Positions 10,859 through 22,016 are shown, counted from the stretch's first letter. The stretch is DNA of 64,000 nucleotides from Ophiura sarsii (GCA_035610835.1 CM069442.1:64209431-64273430); one strand, 5' to 3'. Notes: generated by a model from the letters alone, not told the origin. Program-made: numbers and translations.

Positions 10859-11019
10859 GAGCAGGCCTGGAAAAAAATGTTGATTTCCAGGCAAGCAAAC
10901 CCCAAATTTCCCTCTAAAATGGAGAATTTCCCACTATTTCTGTAAATGGAAGAGCAAAATTTCCTGGCAAGGAGCTTCCCAATTTGCCCATTTTTCCAGA
11001 AAATTCCAGGCCTGCTTTA
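10859..11019. mobile_element. MITE with AGCAGGCCTGGAA inverted ends
   Basis: AGCAGGCCTGGAA near 10860 and TTCCAGGCCTGCT near 11006-11018 are exact reverse complements. Flanking TTTA on both sides may be the target duplication. It lies in the first CDK1 intron. Confidence 0.75.
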
Positions 11020-11133
11020 CAGTAGAATTTGTTTTGTTTTCAAAATCAAATCAAAGCACCAGCCGCTTGGAATCGGATTCATAATTGAAAAAAGAAAGAA
11101 AATTCAAACAGCGTACGCAAGCAAGTATTGCAA

Positions 11134-11545
11134 AGGTAGGTGTTCTGATTTCAACCCGATGTTTTCTATTCTATTGAAAGGTCATCCTTAAAATACTGTA
11201 AAAGCTGAAATATTCGCGGTGGTTTTATTTTCGCGCAAAATCTTTTTCCGCAAAAATGATAACACGCGAAAATATCATGATATTGCTTTACACATTCATG
11301 CAATGCTTTCAGACGGTCGCCCGCGAAAAAAACAATTCGCGAAATGTCTTTGATATCAAAATCCGCGAAAATATTGGCTTTTACAGTAGTCATATTCCAA
11401 AGTTTGAGTTGCAAATGCTATGTATCTTATTCTTATTAGAGGTGTTCTGAAATTTGCCCATTGAGTACATGTATGTAGTGTAGTATACAACTAGCCAGGT
11501 GGGGTGGTTAACCACCTTTGGCAGTAATTTTCTACCGCCATGCTT
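11134..11545. mobile_element. MITE copy of the 'GTGTTCCGATC' family (copy 2), interrupted
   Basis: It shares 'gaaaggtcatccttaaaa', 'ttccaaagtttgagttgca' and 'ggtggttaaccacctttggcagtaat' with the other copies. A second MITE (11194-11388) sits inside it, between 'tccttaaaa' and 'gtcatattcc', so this copy is the older insertion. Confidence 0.65.
11194..11388. mobile_element. Palindromic MITE with TACTGTAAAAGC ends, nested in another MITE
   Basis: TACTGTAAAAGC at the left is mirrored by GCTTTTACAGTA at the right, with further pairing through AATATTCGCG. Several CGCG motifs occur inside, including TTTTCGCGCAAAA at 11228-11240, which matches the E2F-site consensus. It lies in CDK1 intron 1 about 1.1 kb downstream of the promoter. 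Confidence 0.85.
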
Positions 11546-11639
11546 ATTCGTCAAGGGACCTCATGACTATTTGTGCTGCAATTGTGCTGATACCGAGCCT
11601 ATACTATAGATAGTGGGCGCAGTATAACTATAAATTGAA

Positions 11640-12450
11640 TAAATTAAATAATTTCATTTTTCAATTGTCGACGTCCGGTCCCCGGATCGATTCCTGGCGA
11701 TATTTAGTTGGGGGTTTACAGCGTCATGAGCTGGGCGCTCGCGATCATTACAAAGGTTGAGCGAGTCCTTGCATGCAGTGCATTCCAAAACAGTTGCAAC
11801 ACGACGTTTGTTGATTATGGCCCGCGATTGGTCAATTACCTTATTTAGTTATTAATTTGTTCAAATGCGTCACATCTTCCTGTTTTAATACTGCGCCCTT
11901 GCCATCGCGAATGACGCGGTTACGCAATATCCATACCAATTGGAATCGTATACGCCCTGTAATTATAGGCCTAATTTGTTTTCACGACTTCTTTGTTTCT
12001 AAAATGTAAAAGTAAAGCCATCCACCATGACAGTCGTCAGTCGACTCAGTAATTTTATTTTTAAATTTGAATTGATAGAATAGACAAAGACCTAGAGAAG
12101 AGAGCAACGCGAAATAATGGTAAATTCTTGCTTTTACCAATTTTACGATCCGCTTTCGCTGCTGAATTTTTGGTGCACTCATGATACGTAAAAAATAATA
12201 TTATAATGTGTTTATTAAATTCAAAACAAGTCACTGATGTGGTCATGACATGATGGATGAGATGAACGAGTCATGAAAATGATTTTGAAAACATAAATAT
12301 TTCTTACAGACCAATACGAAATTATACCAGTTTAAGTGAGTAATACGACAGAACATGAACATTTCCACTGAAATCAAGAAATTCAAATGTGATCAAAACG
12401 TTTAAAATATGTTTTAAAGAGAAAAAAATACCACCTTCGAACAACACTCA
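11640..12450. other. Proximal part of CDK1 intron 1
   Basis: Unique-looking sequence downstream of the presumed first exon in CDK1 orientation. No coding potential or repeat structure was recognised. Confidence 0.4.
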
Positions 12451-12451
12451 C

Positions 12452-12490
12452 CTCCGCGTTTTAAAATTATCTGCCAGCTGTTTAATTCAT
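12452..12490 (-). other. CDK1: Probable CDK1 non-coding first exon (3' end defined only)
   Basis: A strong donor CGCGGAG|GTGAGTG on the minus strand ends the exon at 12452. It would splice to the acceptor at 10804. The transcription start is not visible; the upper bound is placed just below the proximal CCAAT box. Confidence 0.45.
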
Positions 12491-12560
12491 ATTGGCCGCC
12501 TGTTTCGAAAGAAACCAATGAGAAACGCCGTATTACCTGAATAATTTACGTTTAACCAAT
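12491..12560 (-). promoter_or_regulatory. CDK1: CDK1 promoter: three CCAAT boxes and a CHR element
   Basis: CCAAT pentamers occur at 12491-12495 (minus-strand CCAAT), 12515-12519 and 12556-12560. TTCGAA lies at 12504-12509. In mitotic genes, NF-Y at CCAAT boxes and the DREAM/MuvB complex at a CHR (TTYGAA) give G2/M-specific transcription. The position upstream of the donor at 12451 and the combination support this. The assignment rests on motif content only. Confidence 0.6.
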
Positions 12561-12857
12561 CAAAATTGATATAACATAATCGGACGCCTGTTCTATGAAC
12601 TACCGTATGGTTCATGTAAATTGATAAGTATAGAGCAATTAAAATACTTGTATTTAATCAGTTTTGTTATTTTTTAATTTAAGATTGATTAAAAATATAT
12701 GAATAATAATACACGTATTAGATAATGTTCCTAATACTGATGATTACTTCAGTTTAGGTGAAACATTTATCATTTTGAATCAGGATTTAAGTGAGCGGTT
12801 TTCTGAAAATATCATGAAGTGTTTGCGCCCTCATATTCATAGTCATTTAAATAATGT

Positions 12858-14025
12858 ATATAGGGTGTTCAAAATTTTCAAAAAACTGGTGCTTGGTGCT
12901 TGTTTTGCCAATAAATGATTTTGTATAAATATACATTTAGCCGGACGGACCTTCCGGATTGCACAACCTACTGGACCATTTTAAATAGGGTAGGCTACGC
13001 ACTAGAAGTAGGCTAGTAGCTAGTGTTGAAGAATGATCTTTTATATAATTTTACTTCAGAATTCAAGATGAACATTATAGACGTTATTGGCGCATCTACG
13101 TCGAATTCGAAGCTGTCGAAGAGGGTTATCAGGGATACTATAGGTTTTCCCAGTTAGTTTAACACTTTTTTCATTATATTTCATATCTCGTTAAGTTAGA
13201 ATTCGTCCCCAAAATCTGACTTACGCATTTTGTTAGATAAGTTACAGAGCGATACGATTCCTTATTAGGCAAAAAAAAAATGTTGTGGTGCTTTCAAGTG
13301 CCAACAATTTTAATTCGGGTCGGTCGGTCGGATTTATTTCTTCTTCTTTTTTTCGATTTTTTTTTTTTCATTTTTTTTTTTCATTTTTTTTTTTGTGGCT
13401 GAAAATATGGTTTATGTCAAGACAAAATTGGTATATGCCCATATGTCAATTTAACTAATGTTTCTAGTGTGACAATAGTCTAAAAAACATTTATTTAGGC
13501 TTATTTATTCATTTTAAGCAAGAAATAGTAACATTTAGACACTTTTAATCAAATTCAAATCTAAAAAAAAAAATGCGACCCTAGATTTTACGATTTTAGG
13601 GTCGGTCGCTGAGGGCAACACAACTTCTTCTTTTTTTTGCCTTACTTCAAAATCATGGTTTTAGAGTGAATTTAGCGTGAAAAATAAACCGTCCTGCTAG
13701 CAGGACAGTTTATTTTTACTCTTTAAATAATTATTTTGAAATGTAAATCTTTAATAGAGGGCGCCCCTGGAAAAGATCACATAATATGCCTTTAAACTTA
13801 AAAGTTTCTTGAATTTTTAAACATGATGAGATTTAAAAATGAAACAAGTTTTCCTCCGCCAAAATAATAGATATATAAAGATTTTTTGGGACACCCTGTG
13901 AATGTTGCCAGCAAATCATTACAAAGTTTCCAGATCCAATATGTAAAAAAGATTACAATAATGACGTGTGAACATGAAACTAGAATTCCTCCGCCAAATG
14001 CAGGTTCTGTGGGACACCCTGTATA
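12858..14025. mobile_element. Possible DNA element bounded by TATAGGGTGT / ACACCCTGTATA
   Basis: TATAGGGTGTTC at about 12859 is partly mirrored by GGGACACCCTGTATA at about 14009-14023. A second GGGACACCCTGT occurs near 13888. The interior is AT-rich and has no transposase. Confidence 0.45.
13680..13717. repeat. 38-bp near-perfect palindrome
   Basis: AAAAATAAACCGTCCTGC is followed directly by its reverse complement, centred on CTAG, with one mismatched pair. Confidence 0.9.
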
Positions 14026-14039
14026 AATAAAGAGATGTT

Positions 14040-14880
14040 ACCGTTTTGCATTCACCCAAATATCCTTTTGGAGGCCTCCTCTATGGGTAGGTAATGACAT
14101 TTGGGAAAACGACATCTTACGTACGGTTTACATGCGACAATAAATCCCGTACGTTTTATGTCACAATACATAAAATCAGATTCTCTCTGTAGCGCATACC
14201 TATTACCAACGAGTGTTTCCTGACCTTTTTCAATTAAAGCCTGTTTAACGCGTGTTTAAACAGGTTTCGTATCAAAAATACAGATATTCTTGGAATTCGG
14301 CTACTTTTTGGCATTGGCTGAGGTTTTTTAGGTGACATTTGTGGTGTAGTTTAGCTAGCAACACTGCATATCTGATCAAATAACAGTTGTTTACACAGCT
14401 GCGGTCTATTCATGGACTCTAGGAATCAGCAATAATCACATCTTGATTGACTGTGCCTAAGCAAAATGCTTTAAGATATTAAACGCCTTTTATTGTTTTA
14501 TGAAAGTTTAAAGGCAAAATATGAAAAGAACGTGGTTTTATTGATATAGTTTCCCCTTTGAACGGTGGAAATCGGTTGGATATAAATAAAGTTACCGAAT
14601 TCCGATTTTAAAAGATATTAAATCAATAACGTGCAAAGGGTATATTTTGCGATGTTATTTGTTCACTTGTCCCAAGGAAATACTGTTGTACGATTACTTC
14701 ACTGTGTATCAAATATTCATTGGACTGTATTCAAATATTCATTTGAATTTAAAAAGTGTTTGGCTTAAATATTTTTGAGGTTAAACTGCCATATGCTGTC
14801 TATAGTCAACATATAACCTCATCAAAATGTCCCGCAAAACGTTATTATGTACACGATGTAGTACCAATCGAGTACATGTA
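14040..14880. other. AT-rich DNA, nothing recognised
   Basis: No splice-bounded frame, RNA fold or clear repeat structure was seen here. Confidence 0.35.
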
Positions 14881-14899
14881 GTATCAATTTCATGCAGGC

Positions 14900-15209
14900 A
14901 AGGGCGTCCCCAGAGGGGGGTTGGGGGTTGGGAGGGGGGGGGGGGGTTACACCCCCATTAATCAAATCTGTCGGCAAAATCTGCCCTATTCATCAAATCT
15001 GTCGGCACAAACGAGCTTCCGTCGGTACATTTGCGATGTTGACCATAACATTTCTGTAAAAAAAATTGTCGTTTGGGGGTACTTGTTGACTGTACTGTTG
15101 TTTTGACTGTGCGATTTTTTGACTGTGCGATTATTTGTGACCGTGCGAAATTTGGTGACCGTGTGATTATTTGTGACCGTGCGAAATGTTTTGACCGTGC
15201 GATTTTTTT
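14900..15209. repeat. G-rich block followed by ~18-bp TGACCGTGCGA tandem repeats
   Basis: A poly-G run (about 14932-14946) is followed by six imperfect units of TGACCGTGCGAaattt type (15104-15209). A related array in inverse orientation occurs at 20670-20940, so both belong to one dispersed element family. Confidence 0.75.
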
Positions 15210-15214
15210 GAAAA

Positions 15215-16690
15215 ACTGTACTGTAAACTAATGTAAGTGGAAAAAAATTGTGTTTCTACTGTTAGTGCTACATGAATCCTTTTGCTTAAATGTAATGATA
15301 AACGCAACACTTTTGTAAATTACATCAAAATTATGTCTCTTACCGTCTTACGCATTATTGTTTTAATATTCATGTCGAACAATCTTCTTCAACATGATTT
15401 AAAAGATTGATAATGATAATAACATAACATGTTAATGTACACACATCTAACATATTAATGTATTTACATACAATCACAGTAAATTTGCATATTTCCATTT
15501 AGCTTAGCACGTTCTGTATATAAAAATGTTATTGTTTACATCCTTAAGCATTTGTTAATTATTTTAACAGTAACAAGCTACCACTTTTGGTTTCTAGCCA
15601 TACCCAGTTCTCTTGGGGATTTGACAAAGTTACAATTTCTCCATTGGACTGTCAGTCACCAAGTAACAGGTTATGACCAATTCATTTGTGGTAAAATGCC
15701 AACGTGATAAACCAGCTTTAAGTTGTAACATACTTGATTCCAAAAGCCTTTAATGTTTTACTCGTCAATTTTGTCCTGACTTTTTATAGTATTATTAACA
15801 TTATTTAGTGATTTCCATTCATGCTATATTGATAAATAAAACTTCTGACATAACTACTCTTTGTGTTACCTATATCAGTCACAGTCTGCTGTCTGTTTCT
15901 TTAAATTTATATGACCGCCTCTTTTCCTTTTTAAAGGAATTTTTATTAGGATTAACTTGATATCATAACTAAAAGATTTTTTTTATATGCATATCAATGC
16001 AACTTGCATACAAATATTAAAACTATTTTGTTATTGACATTGACCATCCAGAATGTTTTTCTAATAATCTTCTATTTAGAGCAGAGCCGAGTTTAGCAAA
16101 AGACAGAAGTTTTTCCTGCGACCCGATTTCAGTAAAAATTGTCCCCCGTGACACAAATAACAATTGCATTGTTTTATTTGCGGACACTTAAACCGTAAAC
16201 GTATAGTTTGATAATACTGAATTCAGGTGATATGTGTGATGACGTCATCCAGTATTATTAATATAATCCATCCAGGCACTTTTAAGGTTTAAAAACCTTC
16301 CGGGCTTGCCGTGAACGTTATCGAAGAGGCCTACATATTTGTATTCGCTTAACAATAGTTCACATGGACTCAAGAAGGTTGAATGTGGTAAAAGCCGTTC
16401 ACCAACATCCACTGTGAAGTGTGAATATAAAAAAAAAAGTTTTATAATTTAATACGGTTGGTCAATGATAGTGGTACAGAGTATATAGTCAACTTCGTAA
16501 ACCCTCAATCATATCAATATAATGAATTTAAAATGAGCCGCTTGAAAATGACAGTAACAAGAAATGTCTTAAACAAACAAAGATTCCTGTTTCAATGGAG
16601 TTGGGTGTATGGTTTTCACAAATTATTCAAAGGAAACGTTAAAGGTGTTAGTGTAAATATAAATTTGTCTTGGCATATTGTGTGAAGCTT
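15215..16690. other. AT-rich DNA without recognised feature
   Basis: No coding or RNA feature was recognised. Reading frames are short and non-conserved in appearance. Confidence 0.4.
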
Positions 16691-16699
16691 TCTTTTAAT

Positions 16700-16720
16700 C
16701 CCCCCCCCCCCCCCCCCCCC
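16700..16720. repeat. Poly-C tract
   Basis: About twenty consecutive C residues directly precede the GTAAC-type satellite. Confidence 0.9.
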
Positions 16721-16734
16721 ATGCCCAAATAAAT

Positions 16735-17095
16735 GTGTGTGTAAGTAAAGTAATGTAACGCAATGTAAAGAAACCTAACGTAAAGTATCCTAAAGTAACG
16801 TAACTTAAAGTAGCGTAACGTACCGTAACGTAGCGTAACGTAACATAAAGTAACGTAAAGTAACGTAACATGACGTAAAGGGAAAGTAACGAAACATGAC
16901 GTAAAGGGAAAGTAACGTAACATGACGTAAAGGGAAAGTAACGTAAAGTAACCTAAGGTAAAGTAACCTAAGGTAAAGTAACGTAACGTAAACTATGTAA
17001 AGTAACGTAACGTAATGTAAAGTAAAGTACCGTAACGTAAAGTTACCTAACGTAACGTAATGTAAAGTAACGTAAGTTCTGTAACATAAAGTTAC
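16735..17095. repeat. Pentanucleotide-like array of GTAAC / GTAAA units
   Basis: Roughly 360 bp are built from GTAAC, GTAAA and GTAAT pentamers with some 9- and 10-mers. Three copies of a longer unit 'catgacgtaaagggaaagtaac' type occur at 16869-16940. The long Tyr/Leu/Arg frames on the minus strand are by-products of the period. Confidence 0.9.
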
Positions 17096-17324
17096 CCCCA
17101 TGTATTGCATAAACAATTCAGATTGTATGCAAATTTAATTTTGAAATTTGGATTAAGACATTGTCTAAAATATTTTAAAGTAAAGAACCCATTTGTAAAC
17201 ATTTTCATTGGGCAGTAATTGTCTCCATAAAACACATTTCTTTCTCTTTTCTACTTGAAAACTACCACCCTGTATAACAAGACTAATTATTTTATCACCC
17301 TGTATAGACGCTGTAAACAATTCC

Positions 17325-17385
17325 ACTGGAAATTATCGATAATCGATAATTGATAAATCGACAGTCGATAATCAATTGATAGATA
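17325..17385. repeat. Self-complementary ATCGATAAT cluster
   Basis: Repeated ATCGATAAT, ATTGATAAATCGA and GTCGATAATCAATTGAT motifs can form several AT-rich hairpins. Confidence 0.7.
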
Positions 17386-17391
17386 GTTTAA

Positions 17392-17755
17392 GGGAGGTGT
17401 CTACCTTATATTATGAAATTTATCAAGCGCTGTAACTTTGTGATTATTTTGTGCTTTTTGCAATAATTTCAAAAAACCACCCAATCCTAGATAATTGACT
17501 TAAGATGATTTTGGTGAAATTTTGGCATTTTTTACCAAAAACAGATTTCGTTAGGTTGTCTGAAATTTGTTGGCTCCAAAAAAGTGATTTTTGGGCAAAA
17601 ATGTAAAAATCACTAGTTTTAGTGAAATTTGAGATAAAAAAATGGATTCTCTGACTCATTTCATTAAAAAGAATGTATACTTTTATGTACATCACATTTA
17701 TTTTAAAAGTTACAGTGCTTGATAAATTTGGCGCCAGAAAGGGTTGACACCACCC
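17392..17755. mobile_element. 364-bp TTAA-flanked MITE
   Basis: GGGAGGTGTCTACC at the left mirrors GGTTGACACCACCC at the right. TTAA stands on both sides (17388-17391 and 17756-17759). The interior also mirrors 'tttatcaagcgctgtaac'. A TTAA duplication is typical of the piggyBac and Kolobok superfamilies; the sequence does not decide between them. Confidence 0.8.
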
Positions 17756-18227
17756 TTAATATCGACTGAATCGGCACCACCTTTGCTCTCAACCCCTCAT
17801 TTATGAATGGAATTTCCCAGAAATCCACCCCTGTTCCGTCAATGGAACCACTGCTTCATATTTTATGGTAATGAAGTAAATGTGTGAGTAAATCTCATTA
17901 TAGATGACTAGCCCGAGTGAACGTGTGAAGCCGATCTGTGTCATACAAAACACCCACTTTCGCGTCATACAAGCCGCCCAATTTCCCTATATGAACATGA
18001 AACTTTCTAATCATGACTTTCAGGCCTACATTGCCCTAGACAGCTTCACCTTTTCAGGTATCGTACACAAACTTATTTATATTCCATCAAAACAAGTAGT
18101 AGGTATGTTTTTACAGTTAAAACATATTGTTGTCACTGTAGCACGCACAATATACCGCCCAAATGCGCCTTCCTGACAACGCAGATTCGAATATATAGAC
18201 CCACTTTGGCGGGAAAAAAAATAATCT

Positions 18228-18580
18228 ATAACAATGCAGAAAAATCTGTAAACAATTTGTCGTTTTTTGATTTTTTTTAAAGTCTGCATTCATTTGCACG
18301 TGAAAACATTTCCACTGATTTCTAAAAAATGGGTCGGTCGGGCCCGTACAACAGGGTTTCTTTTCTTCGTCGCCTGGACGCAGAGAATGACACTCAAATA
18401 TATAATTGTATTGTGCAAAATGTTTCACCTATGTCGAAATAAGTCTAGGTCTAATTTATATGCTACAGATATGTTATGAAATCCATAATTGGACTAGTCA
18501 AAATTATCGCATTGCATTATGGGTAATACTTCCCGAAAAGGAAGGCTTCATACTCATAGAGAGTGCATGGTCATGGATAA
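18228..18580. repeat. Left arm of a widely spaced inverted repeat
   Basis: It contains 'gggtcggtcgggcccgtaca', 'gagaatgacactcaaat' and 'gcattgcattatgggtaata'. All reappear inverted at 21690-22016, about 3.2 kb away. The same 'cggtcgggcccgt ... tcgtcgcctg' motif is echoed in the B units of the 44.6-57.7 kb array. Confidence 0.7.
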
Positions 18581-18639
18581 CAAGTCATTGGCCTGAACTG
18601 CTATTACGCAACCTTTCTCATTGACCAGGTAACTATCTT

Positions 18640-19965
18640 TAGGCCATAATTATAATGTTATTTATGGATTCGGACTGCCTACTCTCATTTATAATTAGCA
18701 TTTTCTCATGCCAATTACAAACTCACATGATCATTACTTTACGAGGCTGGTCTGAAGGTCTATGCCATAGACACATATCATGGGTGTCTATTCATAATTG
18801 CTCTTCCTAAGCTTATATCTCTAGTCTTGCCAGTCTTGCCCCTCACCCGCGGGTCTCTCCCCAAAAGGATCCCAGATCCCAGGGGGTCACCAGGGGGTAC
18901 GAAAAGGCGGGCGGGGAGGCAAGCGAGGGACATTAGACAGCCAAATGTCTCCTAGTGCTATTCATTTGGCCAATTCTAAGAGACAAAAGGTACCTATTGG
19001 TCAATTACAATCGGTCTAAGTTACAAATATCTCTTGAACAGACTTTAAACAATACAAGTGACTGATTTCTTGGCGGAAAGTGCCCTCTAATTAGCCAGAA
19101 CCAGACCAGGACAGTCATCAATTTTAACCCTACCCTAGAGAACCGCTGTAAAAGTCATATTTGCTTTTCATAGGAACTAAGAGATCTTCATTATACAGGA
19201 GTAAATGGATATCATTTCAAGTCTCTCGAAGATATATTTTCTATCACTGACTGCCTGAATAACTATTCTAAATGTTGCATATAAGGAAAACTGATAAATT
19301 TACTATCATGTTAAGATTTAACATTCGAGGCATCACTGTGGCATGACTTGTAACAACGAACATTTAACTGAATATCAGTATTCCAGTATGCTAAAGGCGT
19401 GTCGTGTCAATACATTCGAGTTGATATTATACTATTTGCAAGCTGCAAAGGTTAATATTGCCTACAATCTGATTTATACATGATAGTATAGCGTTATATT
19501 CAGAAATCATCCAATTTTTTTTATATGTTCAGTATTTAAATCGGGCGGTTATACCTAATCATACAATACGGAGAGAAAACGAAAAAACATGTATTTATCT
19601 ATAGGGTAATTTTCCGTGTCCATTGTCCAAAATCTCTCTCTGGCTTTGATTGCATCATGACAAAAGTGAAATAGGTATCAATTAGTATTTACTATATATG
19701 TGTAGCTATGATTTATAGCTATAATCATGACAAATGACATGAGGCTGACATTCATATTAGTGATGTTATGAGTGAGGAGGTAGAACTTATTGAATGACCC
19801 TCGTATTTTGGGCACTGATAATGTTTGTCTGGAATATATCACGAGTTTCTGGCTTTTCAGTTCTTGCGCCTTCCGAATTAAAATACTGCAATTTCTTAGA
19901 TCACATGGGACCCATTCAGTTCAACTCTCAAGTTATAATATTATCGTCTTCATTTTTTATGTTCC
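18640..19965. other. DNA between inverted arms, nothing recognised
   Basis: No transposase-like frame is visible between the 18.2 and 21.7 kb arms in this part, and no splice-bounded coding segment was seen. Confidence 0.35.
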
Positions 19966-19967
19966 AT

Positions 19968-20612
19968 ACAGTGGCGTATCTGGGGTCTTTTTCAGGGGGG
20001 GGGGGGGGGCAAAGGGTATTTTCCCCGGTGAAAACCAGTTCGACCCTATTAAGTAAAAAAATTGCGCAGCTGGGTTGTTTATTCCAGCGATTGACGTTGT
20101 ATCCTAAAGTAGAATTGCGCGCGCAGCGCGCGAAAATTTAACAACATATCTACACGAATCTGGCTATTATTAAGGTACATTTTTCTTTCAAACGGGCTTC
20201 TATAATGACATTCCTGGACAAATTCGTTCGTAGCGCGAGAAAATTTTGCCATTTTTATACTGAATTGCCCATCATCTAACCGGGCAAGTGGAAAACGTCA
20301 TTTAGAAGGGAATTAAGTAAATCCATTAGATTTTCTATTTCCTTTTCCCTTTTATCTTCCTCTTCTCTCTTTCCTTTCTTTTCCTTTCCCTTTTCCTTCT
20401 CTCATTCTCCCCTTCCCTTTCCTTTCTTTCCCTTTCCTTCCCCTTTTCCCTTTCCTTTCCCCTTTTCTTCCTCTCTTCCCTCTCTTCTTCCCTTCTTTTT
20501 TTAGCCCGATAGTGTGAGCTGGCCTTCCCGATCAAAGCTGTCTGGTGGGGGGGGGGGGGGGGGGGGGGGGGGGGTACTCTGCCCCCCCTGACCCCGGGAG
20601 ATACGCTACTGG
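19968..20612. mobile_element. Element with AGTGGCGTATC inverted ends, poly-G and polypyrimidine interior
   Basis: AGTGGCGTATCTGGGG at about 19970 is mirrored by CCCCGGGAGATACGCTACT near 20592-20610. Inside are G runs near 19997 and 20546-20572 and a CTTTCC-type polypyrimidine tract (20334-20500). The Lys/Glu/Arg-rich minus-strand frame here comes from that tract and is not a gene. Confidence 0.65.
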
Positions 20613-20669
20613 TTCCATAACCCAGCAGAGAATAGACTAAGTTGCTACATTTGCTGAGGTCTGGGGGGG

Positions 20670-20940
20670 AGGTCAAAAAATTTCGCACAGTCCAAAAAAA
20701 CCATCGCACAGTAAAAAAATAATCGCACAGTAAATGTACTACATGAACAATTTCTCGTCCCCATTTTTCCGCTTCTCCGTCCCCATCTTTTTTAAACACT
20801 TTTTACAAAATTTCGCAGTCCAAAAAATTTCGCACAGTACAAAAAAAAATCGCATAGTCAAAAAAAAATCGCACAGTCAATGTACTACATGAACAATTTC
20901 TCGTCCCCATTTTTTCGCTTCTCCGTCCCCATTTTAGGTG
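20670..20940. repeat. ATCGCACAGTC tandem array, duplicated with its flank
   Basis: AATCGCACAGTCAAAAAA-type units occur in two blocks. Each is followed by 'gtactacatgaacaatttctcg' type sequence, giving two ~130-150 bp copies. It is the inverse of the TGACCGTGCGA array at 15104-15209. Confidence 0.75.
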
Positions 20941-21025
20941 TCCAATCCATAATAACAATATTATTTGGCCCAAAGATAGTTTCCTGGTCAATGAGAATCA
21001 TGAGAATGAGCTATGTTATGGTATA

Positions 21026-21222
21026 GGGTAAAGTCGCAAGTTTTCGGTCAGCGCCTATTTTCGGTCACTTTCGCCCAAATCGTGTAATGAAAATGACCTC
21101 TAAAAAACCGCCACATAGTGGATGCCCGGTATTGCTTTATAAATGGCGACGACCGATGCAATTACACGATTTGGGCGGAGTGACCGAAAATAGGCGCTGA
21201 TCGAAAACTGGCGACTTTACCC
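21026..21222. mobile_element. ~200-bp palindromic MITE, TA-flanked
   Basis: GGGTAAAGTCGCAAGTTTTC at the left is mirrored at the right by AAAACTGGCGACTTTACCC. The arms pair for about 60 bp through CCAAATCGTGTAAT. TA lies on both flanks, fitting a Tc1/mariner-type MITE. Confidence 0.85.
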
Positions 21223-21278
21223 TAGATAACGAGTCAAATGCGTGGTAAAAAAAGAGCGTGATGACTCAATGGTTGCGT

Positions 21279-21649
21279 ACACTCTCAGAAAAAAAGGTTC
21301 TAAGTCTGTCCTCTATTTAGAACCCTCAATGGTTCTTGAATGGAACCAAAAATGGCTCTTCAGACACCTTGCAGAACCATTTTTAGTCGTTATAGAACCA
21401 TAAAAGGTTCTCAAAAGGGTTTTTAATTTTGAAAGAACCTTTTTTGAAGGTTCTATGAGGAACCTATCTCTTGAACCTTCGAAAAAGGTGCTTGACAATT
21501 TGAGAACCATTTGGAGAACCAATAAAGGTTCTAAAGAGACCAAAAATGGTTCTGTAAGGTGTCTGAAGACCCAATTTGGGTTCTACTCAAGAACCATTTA
21601 GGGTTCTAAATAGAGGACAAAAAAGGGTTCTTTAATTTCTTAGAGTGTA
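21279..21649. mobile_element. Element built of GGTTCT/AGAACC motifs, copy 1
   Basis: TACACTCTCAGAAAAAAAGG at the left is mirrored by a CTTAGAGTGTA end at 21639-21649. The interior is an inverted series of GGTTCT and AGAACC hexamers. A larger relative lies at 22218-23073. Confidence 0.8.
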
Positions 21650-21689
21650 ATAGCAGTTCGGGCCAATAACTTGTTTAGCATGTTTAGGA

Positions 21690-22016
21690 AGCCTTGGTTT
21701 TTCGGGAAGTATTACCCATAATGCAATGCGATTGTTGGCTAGTTCAATCAAGGAACCCTCTTTTCATAACATATAAAACTGTAGCATATAAATCAGACCC
21801 TACCTTTTTCGAAAAAGGTGAATTTTTTGTATAATACAATCATGATAGATTTTAGTGTCATTCTCAGCGTTCAGGCTACGAAAAAAGAACTGATGAACGG
21901 GCCCGACCCATTTGTAAGGAATCAGGGGAAAATGTTTTCATTTGCAAATGAATACCGACCCAAATTCTTTTTGCTTGTCAAAAAAATGCGAAATATTTAT
22001 AGATTGTTTGCATAGT
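21690..22016. repeat. Right arm of the inverted repeat paired with 18228-18580
   Basis: 'tacccataatgcaatgc', 'gtgtcattctcagcgttcagg' and 'acgggcccgaccca' are reverse complements of segments in the left arm. Confidence 0.7.

Noticed and set aside
16648..17116. Tyr/Leu/Arg-rich frames of 91 and 103 codons
   Set aside because: Translation of a pentamer array; no stop codons arise from the repeat unit in those frames.
20335..20799. 154-codon Lys/Glu/Arg-rich frame
   Set aside because: It comes from a polypyrimidine tract plus a poly-G run inside a mobile element.
18228..22016. LTR retrotransposon bounded by the two arms
   Set aside because: The arms are inverted and not direct, and there is no gag/pol sequence between them.
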